Assembly (NCBI GenBank): GCA_024229515.1
Contig: JAAESI010000125.1
Span: forward strand, 1-56,155
Direction of reading: 5' to 3'
Length of the DNA stretch: 56,155 bases
From: Pseudomonadota bacterium
GTDB lineage: Bacteria; Myxococcota_A; UBA796; UBA9615
Notes under the pieces: generated by a model
Database searches by the model: none
Told to the model about the DNA's origin: nothing
Seen by the model: only the letters and a program-made list of their open reading frames with translations
Position numbers and translations under genes: made by a program
Shown here: piece by piece, positions 28,588 to 36,645 of the stretch
Position numbering within the stretch: the stretch's first letter is position 1
How the letters are laid out: each line of letters starts with the position of its first letter

Positions 28588-28968
28588 CTAACCTTCGCTA
28601 GCAAAGAGCATGCCGCGCAGCTCCCCGAGCCTCTCCGAGACCGCGAGGAAATCCTCGCTGGGGTACTGCTTGACCACGTCCCCGTCGCCGTCCACGAGCT
28701 TCATGACGAACCGATTGGTGGCGTCGTGCTTCTCGATGTGGACGCTGTGGTCCGAGCTTGCCAACGAATCGTTGGCCGCCTGCACCATCCGGTCCAGGTC
28801 CGCGTCCCGCTGCTCCATGACCGACGTCTGCGTCGGACGGTCGGAGCGGAGGACCGGGGCCGGGTCCGGCGCGATGGACTCTACGCTGGGGCGGGCGGAC
28901 TGAGTCCGCTTCGCTCCGGAGGCCGTCGCGACGTAGGCGCCGCTTGTCTGAATTGCCGTGACCTTCAT
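28588..28968 (-). CDS. flaG: FlaG-family flagellar protein
   Basis: 126 residues. The C-terminal half (FVMKLVDGDGDVVKQYPSEDFLAVSERL) matches the FlaG pattern ...VkvvD.eTgEVIRQIPsEe.L. The N-terminal half is low-complexity. FlaG influences filament length in several bacteria. Ribosome site GGGAGG precedes the ATG. It lies between flagellin and fliD. Confidence 0.85.
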   Translation of the reverse strand: MKVTAIQTSGAYVATASGAKRTQSARPSVESIAPDPAPVLRSDRPTQTSVMEQRDADLDRMVQAANDSLASSDHSVHIEKHDATNRFVMKLVDGDGDVVKQYPSEDFLAVSERLGELRGMLFASEG

Positions 28969-28994
28969 GATTCCTCCCTACGCCCCCCCCGTAT

Positions 28995-29021
28995 GCCGGG
29001 GCCGCTCAAGGCGGCCCCGGC
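28995..29021 (-). terminator. GC-rich hairpin after flagellin
   Basis: An exact 10-bp inverted repeat CCGGGGCCGC (28996-29005) / GCGGCCCCGG (29011-29020), extended by one further pair, has a 5-nt loop and begins 18 nt after the flagellin stop. No T-tract follows on the minus strand; a G-run does. It would act as a partial terminator or an mRNA-stabilising end, leaving some read-through into flaG. Confidence 0.7.
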
Positions 29022-29038
29022 GAGGGCGTTGGGTTTGA

Positions 29039-29872
29039 TTACTGCAGCAGGGAGAGGGCGACCTGGTTCGACGAGTTCGCCTGAGCCAGGATGGACACGC
29101 CGGCCTGCTGGAAGATCTGGTTGCGGGACAGCTCGGCCGTTTCGGCCGCGAAATCGACGTCGCGGATGCGGCTCTCGGACTCCACCAGGTTCTCGGTGTA
29201 GTTCTCGAGGTTCCGCATGGCGGAGCTGAGACGGTTCTGGATGGCACCGTAGTCGGCGCGGCTGTCATTGACCGAGTCCAGCGCGGTGTCGATCAGACCG
29301 AGGGCGGCCTGGGCGTTCGCGGCGGAACCGAGGTCCGTCGAGCCGGTGTCGATGCCGAGGGTCGCCGTCTGGGCGTCCTGCAGCGACACGGTGATGCGGT
29401 CCTGGGCGGCGACGTTGAAGATGCCAACCTGGACGTCGACGGTCGCGGTCGTGCCATCGGACAGGTTCAAGCCGTTGAACTCGGTGGAGTCGGCGATGCG
29501 CTCCATTTCGTTCTGGAGGGCGGTGAACTCAGTCGCCAGGTACGCACGCTCAGTCGCCTGCAGCACGCTCGAGGAGGCTTCAACCGCCAGTTCGCGCATA
29601 CGGCTCATGATGTTGGTGACCTCATTGAGGCCGCCTTCAGCCGTCTGCACCATCGAGATGCCATCAGCGGTGTTGCGCTGGGCCATGCGGAGCGAGCGAA
29701 TCTGCGAACGCATCTTCTCGGAGACGGCGAGGCCGGCGGCGTCGTCGGCAGCCTTGGTGATGCGCAGACCGGAGCTGAGGTGCTCCATCGAGCTCTTGAG
29801 GCGCTCGGAGGTGCGGTTGACGTACTTCTGAGCGAAGACGCTGGAAACGTTCGTGTTGATACGAAGGGCCAT
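29039..29872 (-). CDS. fliC: Flagellin
   Basis: 277 residues, a compact flagellin. The N-terminal D0/D1 region (MALRINTNVSSVFAQ, LSSGLRITKAADDAAGLAVS, RNTADGISMVQTAEGGLNEV) and C-terminal D1/D0 region (ENLVESESRIRDVDFAAETAE, split, QANSSNQVALSLLQ) are highly conserved. The variable D2-D3 domain is almost absent, so filaments should be thin and smooth. Driven by a near-perfect sigma-28 promoter and followed by a strong hairpin. Only one flagellin gene is in the window. Confidence 0.97.
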   Translation of the reverse strand: MALRINTNVSSVFAQKYVNRTSERLKSSMEHLSSGLRITKAADDAAGLAVSEKMRSQIRSLRMAQRNTADGISMVQTAEGGLNEVTNIMSRMRELAVEASSSVLQATERAYLATEFTALQNEMERIADSTEFNGLNLSDGTTATVDVQVGIFNVAAQDRITVSLQDAQTATLGIDTGSTDLGSAANAQAALGLIDTALDSVNDSRADYGAIQNRLSSAMRNLENYTENLVESESRIRDVDFAAETAELSRNQIFQQAGVSILAQANSSNQVALSLLQ

Positions 29873-29927
29873 TTTTTCTACTCCATGGTGAGGGCGCCGC
29901 CACCATTGGCTTTGCCTTCATGAAGCT

Positions 29928-29954
29928 TCATCGGCCGGTCCGATGGGACCTTTA
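29928..29954 (-). promoter_or_regulatory. sigma-28 (FliA) promoter of flagellin
   Basis: On the minus strand TAAAGGTC (29947-29954), an 11-nt spacer and GCCGATGA (29928-29935) match the FliA consensus almost perfectly. The predicted leader is about 50 nt, and GGAG precedes the flagellin ATG. Confidence 0.9.
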
Positions 29955-29962
29955 GGAATTGT

Positions 29963-30847
29963 TTAGAGCAGCGAGAAGATCGACTGCGTTCGAGCAGCCA
30001 CGCTGACCTGAGTCGCCGACTCGTAGGCCTGGCGGGTGCGCAGCACCTCGCTGAAGGCCTCGATCGGATCGGCGTCTTCGACCGCCGTGCGGTCGTTCAG
30101 GAGCGAAACCTCCACCATCTCGAAGTGAGCCTGGAGGTTGTCGATCAGGACGTGCCGGGCGCCTACCTCGGACCGGAAGTCCAGGATGTGCTGCATCGAC
30201 AGGTCGATGTCGCCGAGCGAGTTCTGGATGTCGGCGACCGTGTTGGTCGCCAGCGCGGTCTCCAGGTCGTTCAGCATCCCGATGATGTCGGGGCCACCGG
30301 AGGTGCCGCGGAGCAGATCGTCGCCCGCGAAGGTGACCTCGACGGACGTGTTCTCCGCGATGCCGACGGACTGAGCGTTGTTGTCGCCCAGGTAGGCGCC
30401 GGTGGCGTCGAACGGGTTGGCGGTGGTCTGCTGGCCTCCGAAGAGGCGCTTGTCGCCGTGCCGCGTGTTGGCGAGCGAGATGATCGAGTCGCGCAGGCGC
30501 GCCACCTCGAGGGCGGCGTTGGCGCGCTCCTCGGGGCCGGCCAGGGCCGTGGACATCTGCACCGTCAGCTCGCGCGTCCGGTTCATGATGCGGCCCATGC
30601 CGTCGAACGCCTCCTCGGCGGTCGACAGCTCGATGCTGACCAGGTCCATCTTGCGGCGCCCCGCCTCCATGTCCTCCTGCATCGCCCGCAGAAGCGTGGC
30701 GCGCTGGAAGCCGGCGGGGTCGTCGGACGGACGCTCGATGCGCTTGCCGCTCGCCGCCTTCCGTTCGGCGTCGAACGAATTGCTGCTCGAACGGCGCATG
30801 GCCTCGATTCGAGCGCGGTAAGCATGGGCGGCGGTAATACGCATCAA
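29963..30847 (-). CDS. flgL: Flagellar hook-filament junction protein FlgL (HAP3)
   Basis: 294 residues, flagellin-like at both ends: MMRITAAHAYRARIEAMRRS with GKRIERPSDDPAGFQRA at the N-terminus, and RQAYESATQVSVAARTQSIFSLL at the C-terminus. KRLFGGQQTTANPFD is the typical FlgL segment. It joins the filament to FlgK at the hook. Either of two adjacent ATGs may be the start. It is 82 nt after flgK. Confidence 0.92.
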   Translation of the reverse strand: MMRITAAHAYRARIEAMRRSSSNSFDAERKAASGKRIERPSDDPAGFQRATLLRAMQEDMEAGRRKMDLVSIELSTAEEAFDGMGRIMNRTRELTVQMSTALAGPEERANAALEVARLRDSIISLANTRHGDKRLFGGQQTTANPFDATGAYLGDNNAQSVGIAENTSVEVTFAGDDLLRGTSGGPDIIGMLNDLETALATNTVADIQNSLGDIDLSMQHILDFRSEVGARHVLIDNLQAHFEMVEVSLLNDRTAVEDADPIEAFSEVLRTRQAYESATQVSVAARTQSIFSLL

Positions 30848-30896
30848 AGGTTCCTGGGGTTCCTATCGGCGGTTGCAGATCGAACTTGAGGAATTC

Positions 30897-30924
30897 CCCA
30901 CAGCCCACAGCCCACAGCCCACAG
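30897..30924. repeat. four 7-bp tandem repeats (CCCACAG)
   Basis: Four exact copies of CCCACAG lie directly downstream of the flgK stop, in the flgK-flgL gap. Confidence 0.85.
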
Positions 30925-30929
30925 CCCCC

Positions 30930-32330
30930 TCATACGATGTTCATCAACTCGTCGAGCATCTCGTTCGCGGTCTGCATGACCTTGGCGGCGGCCTGGTAGG
31001 CGTCCTGGAAGCGGAGCAGGTCCATCGCCTCCTCCTCCAGCGAAACGCCCGAGACCGAGTCGCGCAGGTCGAGGCTCGCCGACAGCTCCAGTTGCCCGCG
31101 CAGGTGATCGTCCCGCGCGATGGCGGCTTCGTGGCCGAGCTGGGCCAGCGACGAGGTGAGGAAGCCGGTGAACGTCTCGGTCGCACCGCTCATCGACAGC
31201 GCGGCGCCCAGCTCCTTGAGCACGGTGGCGTTGCCGTTGTCGCCGGGGATGCCCGTCAGCGTCGAGGAAGCACCGATCGCGTCCGGGTTGCCGTCCACGT
31301 CCGCCGACAGCGCCATCGAGGCGGCCGCGCCCGCGAGGGCGGCGGGGGTGGCGAAGAAGTCCCGGCCGGTGACGCCGTCCATGCCGAAGCCGGCGGTGTG
31401 CGCGGTATTGACCTGGTCGGTGAACTCGAAGGCGAGCTCGTCCAGCTGGCCGATCAGCGTCGGCAGCGTCGTATCGCGGGTGTCGATGGCGGCGCCGATC
31501 GAGCCGCGGTTCATCGCGGAGGTGATGTTGATGGTCGATCCGCCCATCTGGAGGTGGACCTGGCTGAAGCCGGTCGCGGGATCGTCGACGGTCGACAGCG
31601 CACGGGACGTGCCGCCGGTGACGATGGCGTGGCCGGCGAAGATCGCCTGAGCCGAACCGTCGGCCTTCTGGCTGACCGTCAGCGGACCCAGCGACGCCAT
31701 CTCCTCCAGGAGCATGGTGCGGTGGGCGCGCAGGTCGTGGGCCCCCTGCCCCGCCGCCTCGAGCTCCACGATCTGGGCGTTGAGCGTGGCGACCTGGGTG
31801 CTGAGCTGGTTGACGCGCTGAACGCCGTCGCCGATCTGCTGGTCGGCGTCGTTCTGGCGGCGGGTAAGGTCGTTGGCGGCCTGGCTGAAGAGGTTCGCAA
31901 CCACGGCGCCCTTGGAGAGCACGTTCGCGCGAAGCGCGGGGTTACTGGGGTCGAGCTCGAGCTCATCGAAGGACTGGAAGAAGCCTTCCAGCGCGCCGAC
32001 GAGGCCGGTGGGGCCGGCGGCGTCCACGAACGCGGTCTCGACCGACTGAAGGTTCTGGCTGCGCGCCTCGGAGTAGGCGCTGCGGCCGGCGGTGCCGAAG
32101 ACGGCACCCTGGCTGAAGCGATCGAAGGTGCTGAGGACCTCCTCGGCTTTGACGCCCTGACCCAACAGGAGGCCGCGCGCGCGGAGGGTCCCCTGGGTGG
32201 CGACCCCGAGGTTCTGCTTGGCGTACCCGGGGGTGTTCGCGTTGGCGACGTTGTTCGACGTCACGGCGATGCCATGACCCGCCGTCTGGAGCGCCCGAGA
32301 GCTGTGCTTCAGGATGGAGAAGAGGCTCAT
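30930..32330 (-). CDS. flgK: Flagellar hook-filament junction protein FlgK (HAP1)
   Basis: 466 residues. The N-terminal SSRALQTAGHGIAVTSNNVAN followed by ANTPGYAKQNL is the rod/hook/HAP signature. The C-terminal LEEEAMDLLRFQDAYQAAAK...LDELMNIV is the FlgK end. The central part contains the FlgK helical region (GFFQSFDELELDPSNPALR). It starts 8 nt after flgN. Exported through the flagellar type III system. Confidence 0.94.
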   Translation of the reverse strand: MSLFSILKHSSRALQTAGHGIAVTSNNVANANTPGYAKQNLGVATQGTLRARGLLLGQGVKAEEVLSTFDRFSQGAVFGTAGRSAYSEARSQNLQSVETAFVDAAGPTGLVGALEGFFQSFDELELDPSNPALRANVLSKGAVVANLFSQAANDLTRRQNDADQQIGDGVQRVNQLSTQVATLNAQIVELEAAGQGAHDLRAHRTMLLEEMASLGPLTVSQKADGSAQAIFAGHAIVTGGTSRALSTVDDPATGFSQVHLQMGGSTINITSAMNRGSIGAAIDTRDTTLPTLIGQLDELAFEFTDQVNTAHTAGFGMDGVTGRDFFATPAALAGAAASMALSADVDGNPDAIGASSTLTGIPGDNGNATVLKELGAALSMSGATETFTGFLTSSLAQLGHEAAIARDDHLRGQLELSASLDLRDSVSGVSLEEEAMDLLRFQDAYQAAAKVMQTANEMLDELMNIV

Positions 32331-32338
32331 GGGTGGTC

Positions 32339-32863
32339 CTAGATGGCCCCGGTGAAGAGGTCGCCGGACAGGCTCACCTCGGCACCCTGGCCGCGGGCGT
32401 CGTAGCTGGAGGAGCGGGTCGCGTTCTGCAGCCCCTCGCCCAGGTGGTCGGTCATCTCGAGGACCTGGCGCGTGAGCGCCTCGTTGCGCGCGCTGATGGC
32501 GGCGATCTCGTCACGAAGCTGGCGCAGAGCGTCACGCTGTTGACGCAGGCGCTCGGCCGAGCCGTGAGGAGCCCGCGCGATGAGCGCGTGGAGCGTGACG
32601 GTAGCCGCCAGGCCCCCGGAACCAGCCAGTCCGCGAGCGCGCTCGGGGAGGCAGGCCTCCTGCAAGTCAGCGCGCGCGACGGCGGCGTCGGCGAGGCGGT
32701 TCAGCAGCACGTGCTGCTTCCGCGTCCATCGTTCCACGCAGGGCAGGTCGAGCGTCACCAGGGGGTGATGCGCGGCGACGCCGAGGTCACGCAGCTCCGT
32801 CAGGAGACTCAACTCCGTGTCGAGTGCGTCCGCGAGCGTGGCGAATGGGGTCTTGTTGTTCAT
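32339..32863 (-). CDS. flgN: FlgN-family export chaperone
   Basis: 174 residues, helical with a coiled-coil-like C-terminal half (RQQRDALRQLRDEIAAISARNEALTRQ, split). The ELSLLTELRDL...LLNRLA pattern in the N-terminal half fits FlgN, the chaperone for FlgK and FlgL. The family is poorly conserved, and position between flgM and flgK is the strongest evidence. Confidence 0.75.
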   Translation of the reverse strand: MNNKTPFATLADALDTELSLLTELRDLGVAAHHPLVTLDLPCVERWTRKQHVLLNRLADAAVARADLQEACLPERARGLAGSGGLAATVTLHALIARAPHGSAERLRQQRDALRQLRDEIAAISARNEALTRQVLEMTDHLGEGLQNATRSSSYDARGQGAEVSLSGDLFTGAI

Positions 32864-32898
32864 GAGTGCTCCGTCAGTTCCCTTGCGAGGGGACAGAG

Positions 32899-32936
32899 CT
32901 GCAGGAAGCGGGCCAACTTACGATCCGCTCCTGCAG
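32899..32936 (-). promoter_or_regulatory. inverted repeat between flgM and flgN
   Basis: CTGCAGGAAGCGG (32899-32911) pairs with CCGCTCCTGCAG (32925-32936), a 12-bp stem with one bulged base and a 13-nt loop. No T-tract follows. It lies 11 nt after the flgM stop and could attenuate or separate flgM from flgN-K-L expression. Confidence 0.55.
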
Positions 32937-32947
32937 ATTCCGCCGAC

Positions 32948-33259
32948 CTAGAACAGGTCGCGGGCGATGAGGGCGGCGAGCTCAGCGGGATCGGCCTTCA
33001 TCTGGCCGGCGGCGAGATCGGCCTTGGCCTGCTCGACCACCTCGGGCCGAACCTCAGGCTCGGCGCGGGCAGCCTCCTGCGCGAACGACACCTCCTGAGC
33101 GCGCTGGCTCAGCTGGATGGTGCCGGGTTCGTTCAGGCCAGCCTTGCTGGCAAGTCCCGCCTTCGCTTCGGGCGCGGGGTCCTGGTCCGTCGCGCGGGCC
33201 TGCTGTGCAGCGGCCAGTGCTTGGATGGACGTACTGGGGTCAGTACCGGTGATTTTCAT
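32948..33259 (-). CDS. flgM: Anti-sigma-28 factor FlgM
   Basis: 103 residues. The low-complexity N-terminal part is expected to be disordered. The C-terminal half (EVRPEVVEQAKADLAAGQMKADPAELAALIARDLF, split) matches the FlgM sigma-binding helices (R..kV..lK..I..G.Y..d...iA..ll). It holds FliA inactive until hook completion, then is exported. A sigma-28-like site upstream suggests feedback control. Confidence 0.85.
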   Translation of the reverse strand: MKITGTDPSTSIQALAAAQQARATDQDPAPEAKAGLASKAGLNEPGTIQLSQRAQEVSFAQEAARAEPEVRPEVVEQAKADLAAGQMKADPAELAALIARDLF

Positions 33260-33284
33260 GGTCTCAACCTCTCAATCTGATTCA

Positions 33285-33311
33285 AGATCGGAGGGGTTCG
33301 AGAAACCTTGA
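33285..33311 (-). promoter_or_regulatory. sigma-28-like promoter of flgM
   Basis: On the minus strand TCAAGGTT (33304-33311), an 11-nt spacer and TCCGATCT (33285-33292). The -10 core CCGAT is exact, and the -35 has one mismatch to TAAAG. The spacing equals that of the flagellin promoter. Confidence 0.55.
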
Positions 33312-33331
33312 GGATTTTCTCGATCTTTTTT

Positions 33332-34117
33332 TCAGTCGCGCTTCAGAAACGCGTACGGATCGACCTTTTCTCCGTGGTCGATCACCTCGATGTGGAGGTG
33401 GGCACCGCTCGATCGGCCGGTGGAACCGACCGCGCCGAGTTGCTCGCCGGCGGAGACCTCCTGGCCGACCGCGACGTCCAGCCGCGACTGGTGCGCGTAG
33501 CGGGTCACGGTGCCGTCGTCGTGTTGCACGTCGACCACGTTGCCGTAGGTGCTGGAGCGGCCGGCGCGGATGACCCGGCCTTCGGCCATGGACAGGACCG
33601 CGGTGCCCTCGGGGGCGGCGATGTCGAGGCCCCCGTGGTGTCCGTGGCCGGTGCCCATCGGGTTGGCGCGATGGCCGAAGTGCGACGAGATGCTGCCGGG
33701 TTCGTCGGCGGGCAGAGGCCACGCCATGCCGTCCCGCAAGGACGCCGCGAGCGCCGGAGCGCCGAGTCGATTGGAGGCCCCCCCAACCGAATCGGTCCCC
33801 GACGCCGCGGCGTCCCCGTATGCGGAGGCCAGGCTGCGTTCGATCATCGACGCAAGCCCGATCCCCGGCCCCTCCGAGATCCTCCCCGCGATCTCCTCAT
33901 CGAAGAGCGCGGAGAAGGTCTCCATCTCGCTGCCTGCCAGCAGCCCGTCTTCCCCTCCGGAAGCCTTTCTCATCTCCTTCATCATCGTCGTGACGAAGTA
34001 CTGCTCGAACTTCTTGGCGGCCTCCTTGACGCCCTCGGTGTCGCCTTCCTTGGCTGCGTCGCGCAGCCGATCGGCGATGCCCGTGGCGCCCGAGGCGGTG
34101 GGGTCGATGCCGCTCAT
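33332..34117 (-). CDS. flgJ: FlgJ rod-binding domain fused to M23 (LytM) peptidase
   Basis: 261 residues. Residues 30-95 are the FlgJ N-terminal rod-binding domain (AAKKFEQYFVTTMMKEMRKA, ...GSEMETFSALFDEEIAGRI). Residues 130-261 form an M23 endopeptidase with HxxxD at H161-D165 (HGGLD), H209 and HxH at H240-H242 (HLHIE), all zinc/catalytic residues intact. E. coli FlgJ instead carries a glycosidase domain, so here wall opening for the rod should occur by cutting peptide cross-links. The ATG shares one base with the flgI stop (TGATG). No signal peptide, as expected for export by the flagellar type III route. Confidence 0.9.
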   Translation of the reverse strand: MSGIDPTASGATGIADRLRDAAKEGDTEGVKEAAKKFEQYFVTTMMKEMRKASGGEDGLLAGSEMETFSALFDEEIAGRISEGPGIGLASMIERSLASAYGDAAASGTDSVGGASNRLGAPALAASLRDGMAWPLPADEPGSISSHFGHRANPMGTGHGHHGGLDIAAPEGTAVLSMAEGRVIRAGRSSTYGNVVDVQHDDGTVTRYAHQSRLDVAVGQEVSAGEQLGAVGSTGRSSGAHLHIEVIDHGEKVDPYAFLKRD

Positions 34118-35205
34118 CAGAGGACCTCGAGCTCCGCGTCCAGCGCGCCGGCCTGGCGGATCGCCTGGAGGATGGAGATGAGGTCGCGCGGCGCCACGCC
34201 GAGCTGGTTCAGCGCGCCCACGACCTCGCCGATCGACACGCCCTGGACGACCTCGAGGCGGCGGTTCTCCTCCTCGACCTCCAGGCTCGTCTCGGGCACG
34301 ACGACGGTCTCGCCGCCGCTGAACGGGCCGGGCTGGCTGACGCCGAGGCGGGTGTCCACCTCCAGGGTCAGGCCGCCGTGGGCCACCGCGACGGTGGCGA
34401 TGCGCACGTCCGCGCCCATGACGACGGTGCCGGTGCGCTCGTTGACGACCACGCGAGCGGTCACGTCGGTGTCGATGTCGAGCATCTCCAGGCGGGCGAC
34501 CAGCTCGGGCACGCGGCCCTGGTACTGGGGGGGCACGCCGATGGTGACGGTGCCGCTGTCGACGGCCGCGGCGAAGTCGCCCAGGAGCTCCCGGTTGACG
34601 GCGCGAGCGGCGCTGACGGCGGTGTGGAAGTCGGCCTCGCGGAGGCTGAGCTCGAGCACGTCGCGGTGCAGCATGTCCACGGCGAGCTCCTGGACCACCT
34701 TGGCGCCGTTGGGCACGCGGCCCACGGTGGTGTGGTTCTTCTGCGCACCGGCCCCGCCCGCGGCGGCGCTGTAGCCGCCGATCGTCAAGGATCCCTCGGC
34801 CACGGCCCAGACGGCCCGGCCGGCGGTGTCGCGCAGCATCGTCGGCAGCAGGGTGCCGCCCGACAGCGACTTGGCGTCACCGATGGAGCTGACCGTGACG
34901 TCGATGTGGTTGCCCTTGCGGGCGAACGCCGGGAGCGTGGCGGTGACGGTCACCAGCGCCGAGTTCTTGGACCGGAGCTTGGACGGATCGATGTCGCTCT
35001 CCAGCGCGCCGGCGGCGCCGCGGAGGAAGTCGCGCACGGCCTGGCCGCCGTCGCCGGTGCCCTGCAGGCCCACGACCACGCCGACGCCGACCACGACGTT
35101 GTCTTCGACGCCGTCCCAGCGGGCGACGTCCTTGATGCGGCTGGCGTTCGCGAGGCTCGGAAGAGCGACCAGGGCGAGGAGAGAAAAGAGAGCGCTGCGC
35201 TTCAT
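34117..35205 (-). CDS. flgI: Flagellar P-ring protein FlgI
   Basis: 362 residues with a signal peptide (ALFSLLALVALPSLANA). Conserved features are SRIKDVARWDGVEDN, VGLQGTGDG, KNSALVTVTATLPAFARKGNHIDVTVSSIGDA (split), VPNGAKVV and the C-terminal GVAPRDLISILQAIRQAGAL. It forms the periplasmic P ring around the rod, assembled with FlgA. Presence of FlgI and FlgH shows a Gram-negative flagellum with an outer-membrane bushing. Confidence 0.97.
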   Translation of the reverse strand: MKRSALFSLLALVALPSLANASRIKDVARWDGVEDNVVVGVGVVVGLQGTGDGGQAVRDFLRGAAGALESDIDPSKLRSKNSALVTVTATLPAFARKGNHIDVTVSSIGDAKSLSGGTLLPTMLRDTAGRAVWAVAEGSLTIGGYSAAAGGAGAQKNHTTVGRVPNGAKVVQELAVDMLHRDVLELSLREADFHTAVSAARAVNRELLGDFAAAVDSGTVTIGVPPQYQGRVPELVARLEMLDIDTDVTARVVVNERTGTVVMGADVRIATVAVAHGGLTLEVDTRLGVSQPGPFSGGETVVVPETSLEVEEENRRLEVVQGVSIGEVVGALNQLGVAPRDLISILQAIRQAGALDAELEVL

Positions 35206-35215
35206 GGCTTCGTTC

Positions 35216-35896
35216 CTAGAAGGGGTTCACGACGTCGAGGACGCGCGTGAACCAGCCGGGCCGCTGCTTGCCGGAGACCACGCCCATGCCGGCGTACTCG
35301 ATGCGGAGGTCGGCGATGGCGGAGCTGGGGATGGAGTTGTCCGACCCGATGCTGCGGGGGTCGACGGTGCCTTCGACGACCAGCGCCTCGACCTCGTTGT
35401 TGACCCGCACTTCCTGGCTGCCCCAGAGGCGCAGGCTCCCGTCCGGGAGCACCTCGATGACACGGGCGGTGAGGGTCGCGGTGACAGTGCCGGCGCGGTC
35501 GGTGCTGCCGTCGCCGGAGAAGTCGTTCTTGCTGTTGGTGCCCAGCTCGAGGCTCGGACCGGCGTCGGCGCTGACGCCGGGCAGGTTGTTCAGCGCGCCC
35601 TCCAGGCCGAACAGCGCGGTGACGCTGGCGGACGTGGTGCCCTCGCGGGCCAGCGAGGTGGTCGCCTTGCTGTTGGCGGTCGTGTTGTGCGCGACCTTGA
35701 TGGTCACCACGTCGCCGACCTCGCGGGCGCGGCGGCTGTACAGCGAGCCGCCGCCGTAGGTGAAGCCGCCGTCTTCGTCGACGGTGGGGGTGGACGCCGC
35801 GGGGGGCGGGGTCATCGCGGCCGGCGGCGGCGTGACGATCGAGGTCGTCACGCAGGAGCTCAGGCCGAGGGTCAACAGGAGGGCGTAGCGCTTCAT
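35216..35896 (-). CDS. flgH: Flagellar L-ring lipoprotein FlgH
   Basis: 226 residues from the ATG at 35894-35896; the extra codons upstream overlap flgA. Lipobox LSSC follows a short hydrophobic stretch. Conserved FlgH features are SLYSRRAREVGDVVTIKVAHNTTANSKA (split), GSLRLWGSQEVRVNNE, GTVDPRSI and IPSSAIADLRIEYAG. It forms the outer-membrane L ring. 10 nt before flgI. Confidence 0.95.
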   Translation of the reverse strand: MKRYALLLTLGLSSCVTTSIVTPPPAAMTPPPAASTPTVDEDGGFTYGGGSLYSRRAREVGDVVTIKVAHNTTANSKATTSLAREGTTSASVTALFGLEGALNNLPGVSADAGPSLELGTNSKNDFSGDGSTDRAGTVTATLTARVIEVLPDGSLRLWGSQEVRVNNEVEALVVEGTVDPRSIGSDNSIPSSAIADLRIEYAGMGVVSGKQRPGWFTRVLDVVNPF

Positions 35897-35900
35897 GGCT

Positions 35901-36638
35901 CTACCTCGCGGCGGTGGGGCGGCCGACGGTCGCGTCCACGGTGGGGATTTCAACGACGTCGTCGCTGACGAGCACGCCGTAGACGGTCTCGTTGGTGGCG
36001 GTGGAGACGACCTCGACGAGGTCGCCGACCTGCGCGTCCTTGCGCAGCACGCCGGGGGAGGTCACGCGCAGCGAACCGCTGCGGATGAGGAGGGTCACGG
36101 GCTGGTTTCGCTGCGCGTCGGCCTTCTGCTCGAGGTCGGCGTGGCGGACCATGCTGCCCAGCGCCAGGTCACGCTTGGGGGTGCGCCCGATGAGCGCCTC
36201 GGTCCACGTGATGATGCCGCCGGGGAAGTCGGCGACGTCGCGGCGGGTGACGGAGACGTCGTTGCGCTCGATGCGCTCGCCGCGGGCGACCGGGTTCCGC
36301 AGCACGGCGACCTCGATGTAGGCGGCGACATCCGCGGTGGCGGCGACGGTCTTGATGAGGCGGCCCCCGGCGCTGACGTCGAGGTCGACGCCGATGCGGC
36401 CGATCCAGTCCTCGTCCCCGGCGGCCCGGACGCGCACGTCCGGCACGACCCCGGCGTGTACGTCGACGCTGCCGCGGACGTACACGCTGTGGATCTCGAT
36501 CTCGACGACCGTGTCGGGGAGCGCGCGACGCGCCTGGCGTTCGATCGCGGCGCGCACGACCTCGGCGTCCAGGTCCGCGGCCGCCGCGGGGGCGGCGCAG
36601 AGCAGGGAGGCGGCGACGAGGGGGAGGAGGTGGTTCAT
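35901..36638 (-). CDS. flgA: P-ring assembly chaperone FlgA
   Basis: 245 residues with a signal peptide (LLPLVAASLLCAAPAAAA). The C-terminal SAF-like region is recognisable: VLRNPVARGERIERNDVSVTRRDVADFPGG (split), IGRTPKRDLALGSMVRHADLE, QPVTLLIRSGSLRVTSPGVLRKDAQVGD (split). It chaperones FlgI in the periplasm. Its placement between flgG and flgH is common outside enterics. Confidence 0.92.
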   Translation of the reverse strand: MNHLLPLVAASLLCAAPAAAADLDAEVVRAAIERQARRALPDTVVEIEIHSVYVRGSVDVHAGVVPDVRVRAAGDEDWIGRIGVDLDVSAGGRLIKTVAATADVAAYIEVAVLRNPVARGERIERNDVSVTRRDVADFPGGIITWTEALIGRTPKRDLALGSMVRHADLEQKADAQRNQPVTLLIRSGSLRVTSPGVLRKDAQVGDLVEVVSTATNETVYGVLVSDDVVEIPTVDATVGRPTAAR

Positions 36639-36645
36639 GGCGGTC

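Noticed and set aside
28995..29021. Attachment site or regulatory palindrome near flagellin
   Set aside because: Position 18 nt after the flagellin stop and the strong GC stem fit a transcript end better.
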